6,774 bases of DNA. Source: Acidimicrobiia bacterium (GTDB lineage: Bacteria > Actinomycetota > Acidimicrobiia > Acidimicrobiales > Aldehydirespiratoraceae). Both the position numbers and the translations under genes were made by a program. The notes below the pieces were generated by a model. It did not search any database. It saw nothing but the letters and a program-made list of their open reading frames with translations, and was not told the origin of the DNA. The stretch spans positions 1 to 6,774 of the forward strand of contig JAJDZO010000270.1 in NCBI GenBank assembly GCA_022824605.1, in the 5' to 3' direction. Of the stretch, positions 5,577-6,774 are shown piece by piece (position 1 is the stretch's first letter; the number at the start of each line of letters is the position of its first letter).

Positions 5577-5604
5577 TGACAGCCCCGTAATTTCGGTGCT
5601 GTCA
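5577..5604 (+). promoter_or_regulatory. Inverted repeat at the start of the merR2 leader
   Basis: TGACAGC (5577-5583) and GCTGTCA (5598-5604) are perfect 7-bp arms; an inner CCG/CGG pair (5585-5587, 5594-5596) extends the stem around a TAATTT loop after a C-T mismatch. It begins a few bases after the predicted transcription start, so it could be an operator for autoregulation or an RNA hairpin at the 5' end of the message. Confidence 0.45.
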
Positions 5605-5639
5605 TTGCATTGTCGTCCGCCGCAGGCAAGGAGACGTTC

Positions 5640-6158
5640 ATGGAACCCGCACCCGACATCACTCTTGGCTACAGCGCGAAGCTGACCGCCGACGTGGTCG
5701 GCATCACCTACCGCCAGCTCGACTATTGGGCCCGCACCGAACTGTTGGTGCCCTCGCTGGCTCAAGCCACCGGCAGCGGCAGCCGCCGCCAGTACAGCTA
5801 CTCCAACCTGCTCGAGCTCAAGGTGATCAAGCGCCTGCTCGACTCGGGCATCAAGCTGGAGAAGGTCCGCTCGATCTTCGATTACATGCGCAGCGAACTG
5901 CAAGAGGACATCTCCCGAGCCAACCTCGTGATCGACGGCTCCAACGTGGTGTGCGCCCGCAGCGACGCCGAGTTCATCGACCTGCTGCAGAAGGGACAGG
6001 GCGTGCTGAACGTGCTGCCGCTGTCGAACGTCAAGCAGGAGGTGGACGCGGCCATCATCGAGTTCAGGCCTTCCATCGACGAGGTCGGCGAGGAGTTCGA
6101 GGACGACGCGGCTGACGAATCCGACGACGGGTTCCGCACGGCGGTCGGCGAGAAGTGA
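5640..6158 (+). CDS. MerR-family transcriptional regulator, Rv1830 (ResR/McdR)-like
   Basis: A 172-residue regulator with a MerR helix-turn-helix at about 9-85: YSAKLTADVVGITYRQLDYWARTELLVPS, then the wing GSGSRRQYSYSNLLELKVIKRLLDSGIKLEKV. The downstream part includes the stretch SDAEFIDLLQKGQGVLNVLPL (around 108-128), which resembles mycobacterial Rv1830, a growth and cell-division regulator in this same gene order. The tail (about 145-165) is very acidic. No metal-binding cysteine pattern is present. ATG 5640 is chosen because AAGGAG lies 6 bp upstream; an in-frame TTG at 5610 would add ten residues with no ribosome-binding site. A strong promoter and a leader inverted repeat precede it, and the next gene starts 4 bp after its stop. 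Regulatory targets cannot be read from the sequence. Confidence 0.88.
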   Translation: MEPAPDITLGYSAKLTADVVGITYRQLDYWARTELLVPSLAQATGSGSRRQYSYSNLLELKVIKRLLDSGIKLEKVRSIFDYMRSELQEDISRANLVIDGSNVVCARSDAEFIDLLQKGQGVLNVLPLSNVKQEVDAAIIEFRPSIDEVGEEFEDDAADESDDGFRTAVGEK

Positions 6159-6162
6159 GCTG

Positions 6163-6483
6163 ATGACCTTCGCGCATCCCTCCGAGCAGGCCTTCGCCGA
6201 CCTGCTCGACTCCTATGGGATCCGTTGGGAGTATGAGCCCCGCATGTTCGTGCTGCGGCGCGACGCCGACGGCAACACGGCCTGCGGCTTCACCCCCGAC
6301 TTCTACCTGCCCGACTTCGACACCTACGTGGAACTGACCACGCTGCGACAGCGCCTCATCAACCGCAAGCGCCAGAAGTTGAGGCTGCTGGAGCAGACCC
6401 ATCCCAGCGTTAGGGTGAAGTTCCTGAACCGCGGAGACATGGAGTGGATCGGTCGCAAGTACGGCCTGGCCGTGGCCGCCTGA
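6163..6483 (+). CDS. Small PD-(D/E)xK nuclease-like protein of unknown function
   Basis: I do not recognise a named gene here. The 106-residue product has an N-terminal helix with E8 (PSEQAFADLL), the pattern WEYEPRMFVL, then TPDFYLPD (44-51) and YVELTT (55-60), followed by a very basic helix (RQRLINRKRQKLRLL) and VRVKFL. Order and spacing resemble the core of small PD-(D/E)xK endonuclease-like folds (Vsr and very short restriction-like proteins), with D46 and E57 as acidic candidates; the usual lysine two residues after the glutamate is T59. It may be an inactive or variant nuclease, or a nucleic-acid-binding protein. ATG 6163 lies 4 bp after merR2, so the two are co-transcribed; the frame is complete and base use matches its neighbours. 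I recall, unverified, similar domains joined to phosphoribosyltransferases elsewhere. Confidence 0.72.
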   Translation: MTFAHPSEQAFADLLDSYGIRWEYEPRMFVLRRDADGNTACGFTPDFYLPDFDTYVELTTLRQRLINRKRQKLRLLEQTHPSVRVKFLNRGDMEWIGRKYGLAVAA

Positions 6484-6514
6484 ACCACCTGAACCGATTG
6501 GGAACTGAATCGAG

Positions 6515-6774
6515 ATGGATGAGGATCTGAGGCAGTCGCCGCTGCGAGAGGTGCATGAGCAGGCCGGTGCCAAGCTGGTGCCCTTCGGTGGCTGGAACAT
6601 GCCCCTGCAGTACGAGAGCGGTACCGTGGCCGAACACATGGCCTGCCGTACCGGCGCCGCCATGTTCGACGTGTCGCATCTGGGGACGGTGCGGGTGCAG
6701 GGCGCCGGCGCGCATAGCTCGCTGCAGTGGGCGCTCACCAACGACCTCGACCGGGTCGGGGTGGGATCGGCTCA
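6515..6774 (+). CDS. gcvT: Glycine cleavage system T protein (aminomethyltransferase), N-terminal part only
   Basis: The first 86 codons are present and the gene runs off the right edge. The T protein takes the aminomethyl group from lipoylated H protein, releases ammonia and passes the one-carbon unit to tetrahydrofolate. SPLREVHEQAGAKLVPFGGWNMPLQY (8-33), EHMACRTGAAMFDVSHLG (40-57) and LTNDL (74-78) are clear family signatures, aligned from the usual N-terminus, so ATG 6515 is well supported. The upstream 31 bp has no strong ribosome-binding site (GGGA 11 bp away) and a small inverted repeat, CGATT/AATCG (6495-6512). It probably shares the merR2 transcript. Its partner gcvH lies 4 kb upstream on the same strand, which strengthens the call. 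A gcvP gene may follow outside the window. Confidence 0.95.
   Translation, partial: MDEDLRQSPLREVHEQAGAKLVPFGGWNMPLQYESGTVAEHMACRTGAAMFDVSHLGTVRVQGAGAHSSLQWALTNDLDRVGVGSA

Noticed and set aside
6484..6514. Glycine riboswitch before gcvT
   Set aside because: The gap is 31 bp, too short for the aptamer, and only a 5-bp inverted repeat is present.

Overview
The window is dense, GC-rich (roughly two thirds G+C by eye) bacterial DNA with short gaps, GTG starts and start/stop overlaps. The gene order gcvH - FHA (GarA-like) - MerR (FtsR-like) - ... - bifunctional nuclease (DUF151) - MerR (Rv1830-like) matches what I know of Mycobacterium and other actinobacteria (Rv1826-Rv1830), so an actinobacterium is the best guess. 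The sequence divergence suggests a lineage distant from mycobacteria, possibly Acidimicrobiia; that last step is inference.

Layout. Positions 1-2371 hold a minus-strand pair: an MsmK/UgpC-type sugar-ABC ATPase (2371 to 1187) followed after 19 bp by an amidohydrolase that runs off the left edge (1167 to 1). Their divergent control region (2372-2526) has an extended -10 promoter with a LacI-family operator-like palindrome at the predicted transcription start. On the other strand it carries a leaderless-type gcvH promoter with an inverted repeat at its -35. From 2527 to the right edge everything is on the plus strand: gcvH, an FHA-domain protein, ftsR-like merR, a divergent hypoxanthine-type phosphoribosyltransferase, the DUF151 nuclease, a second merR, a 106-residue protein resembling a small PD-(D/E)xK nuclease, and the start of gcvT.

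How the genes fit together. Two glycine-cleavage genes (gcvH and gcvT) bracket a set of regulators. In mycobacteria GarA tunes 2-oxoglutarate/glutamate flux and the two MerR proteins control division and growth genes, so the block links one-carbon/amino-acid metabolism with cell-cycle control. The plus-strand block seems to be at least three transcription units: gcvH-FHA-ftsR, tightly coupled; bfn, with a possible -10 just before its start; and merR2-nuclease-like-gcvT, behind a good TTGACG-17-TAGGGT promoter and a strong hairpin that may end the preceding unit.

The most interesting points are the two unexpected members of the block (the phosphoribosyltransferase with altered purine-site residues and the orphan nuclease-like protein), the loss of the ETTS phospho-switch motif in the GarA-like protein, and several control elements. 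I found no tRNA, rRNA, CRISPR array or mobile element.
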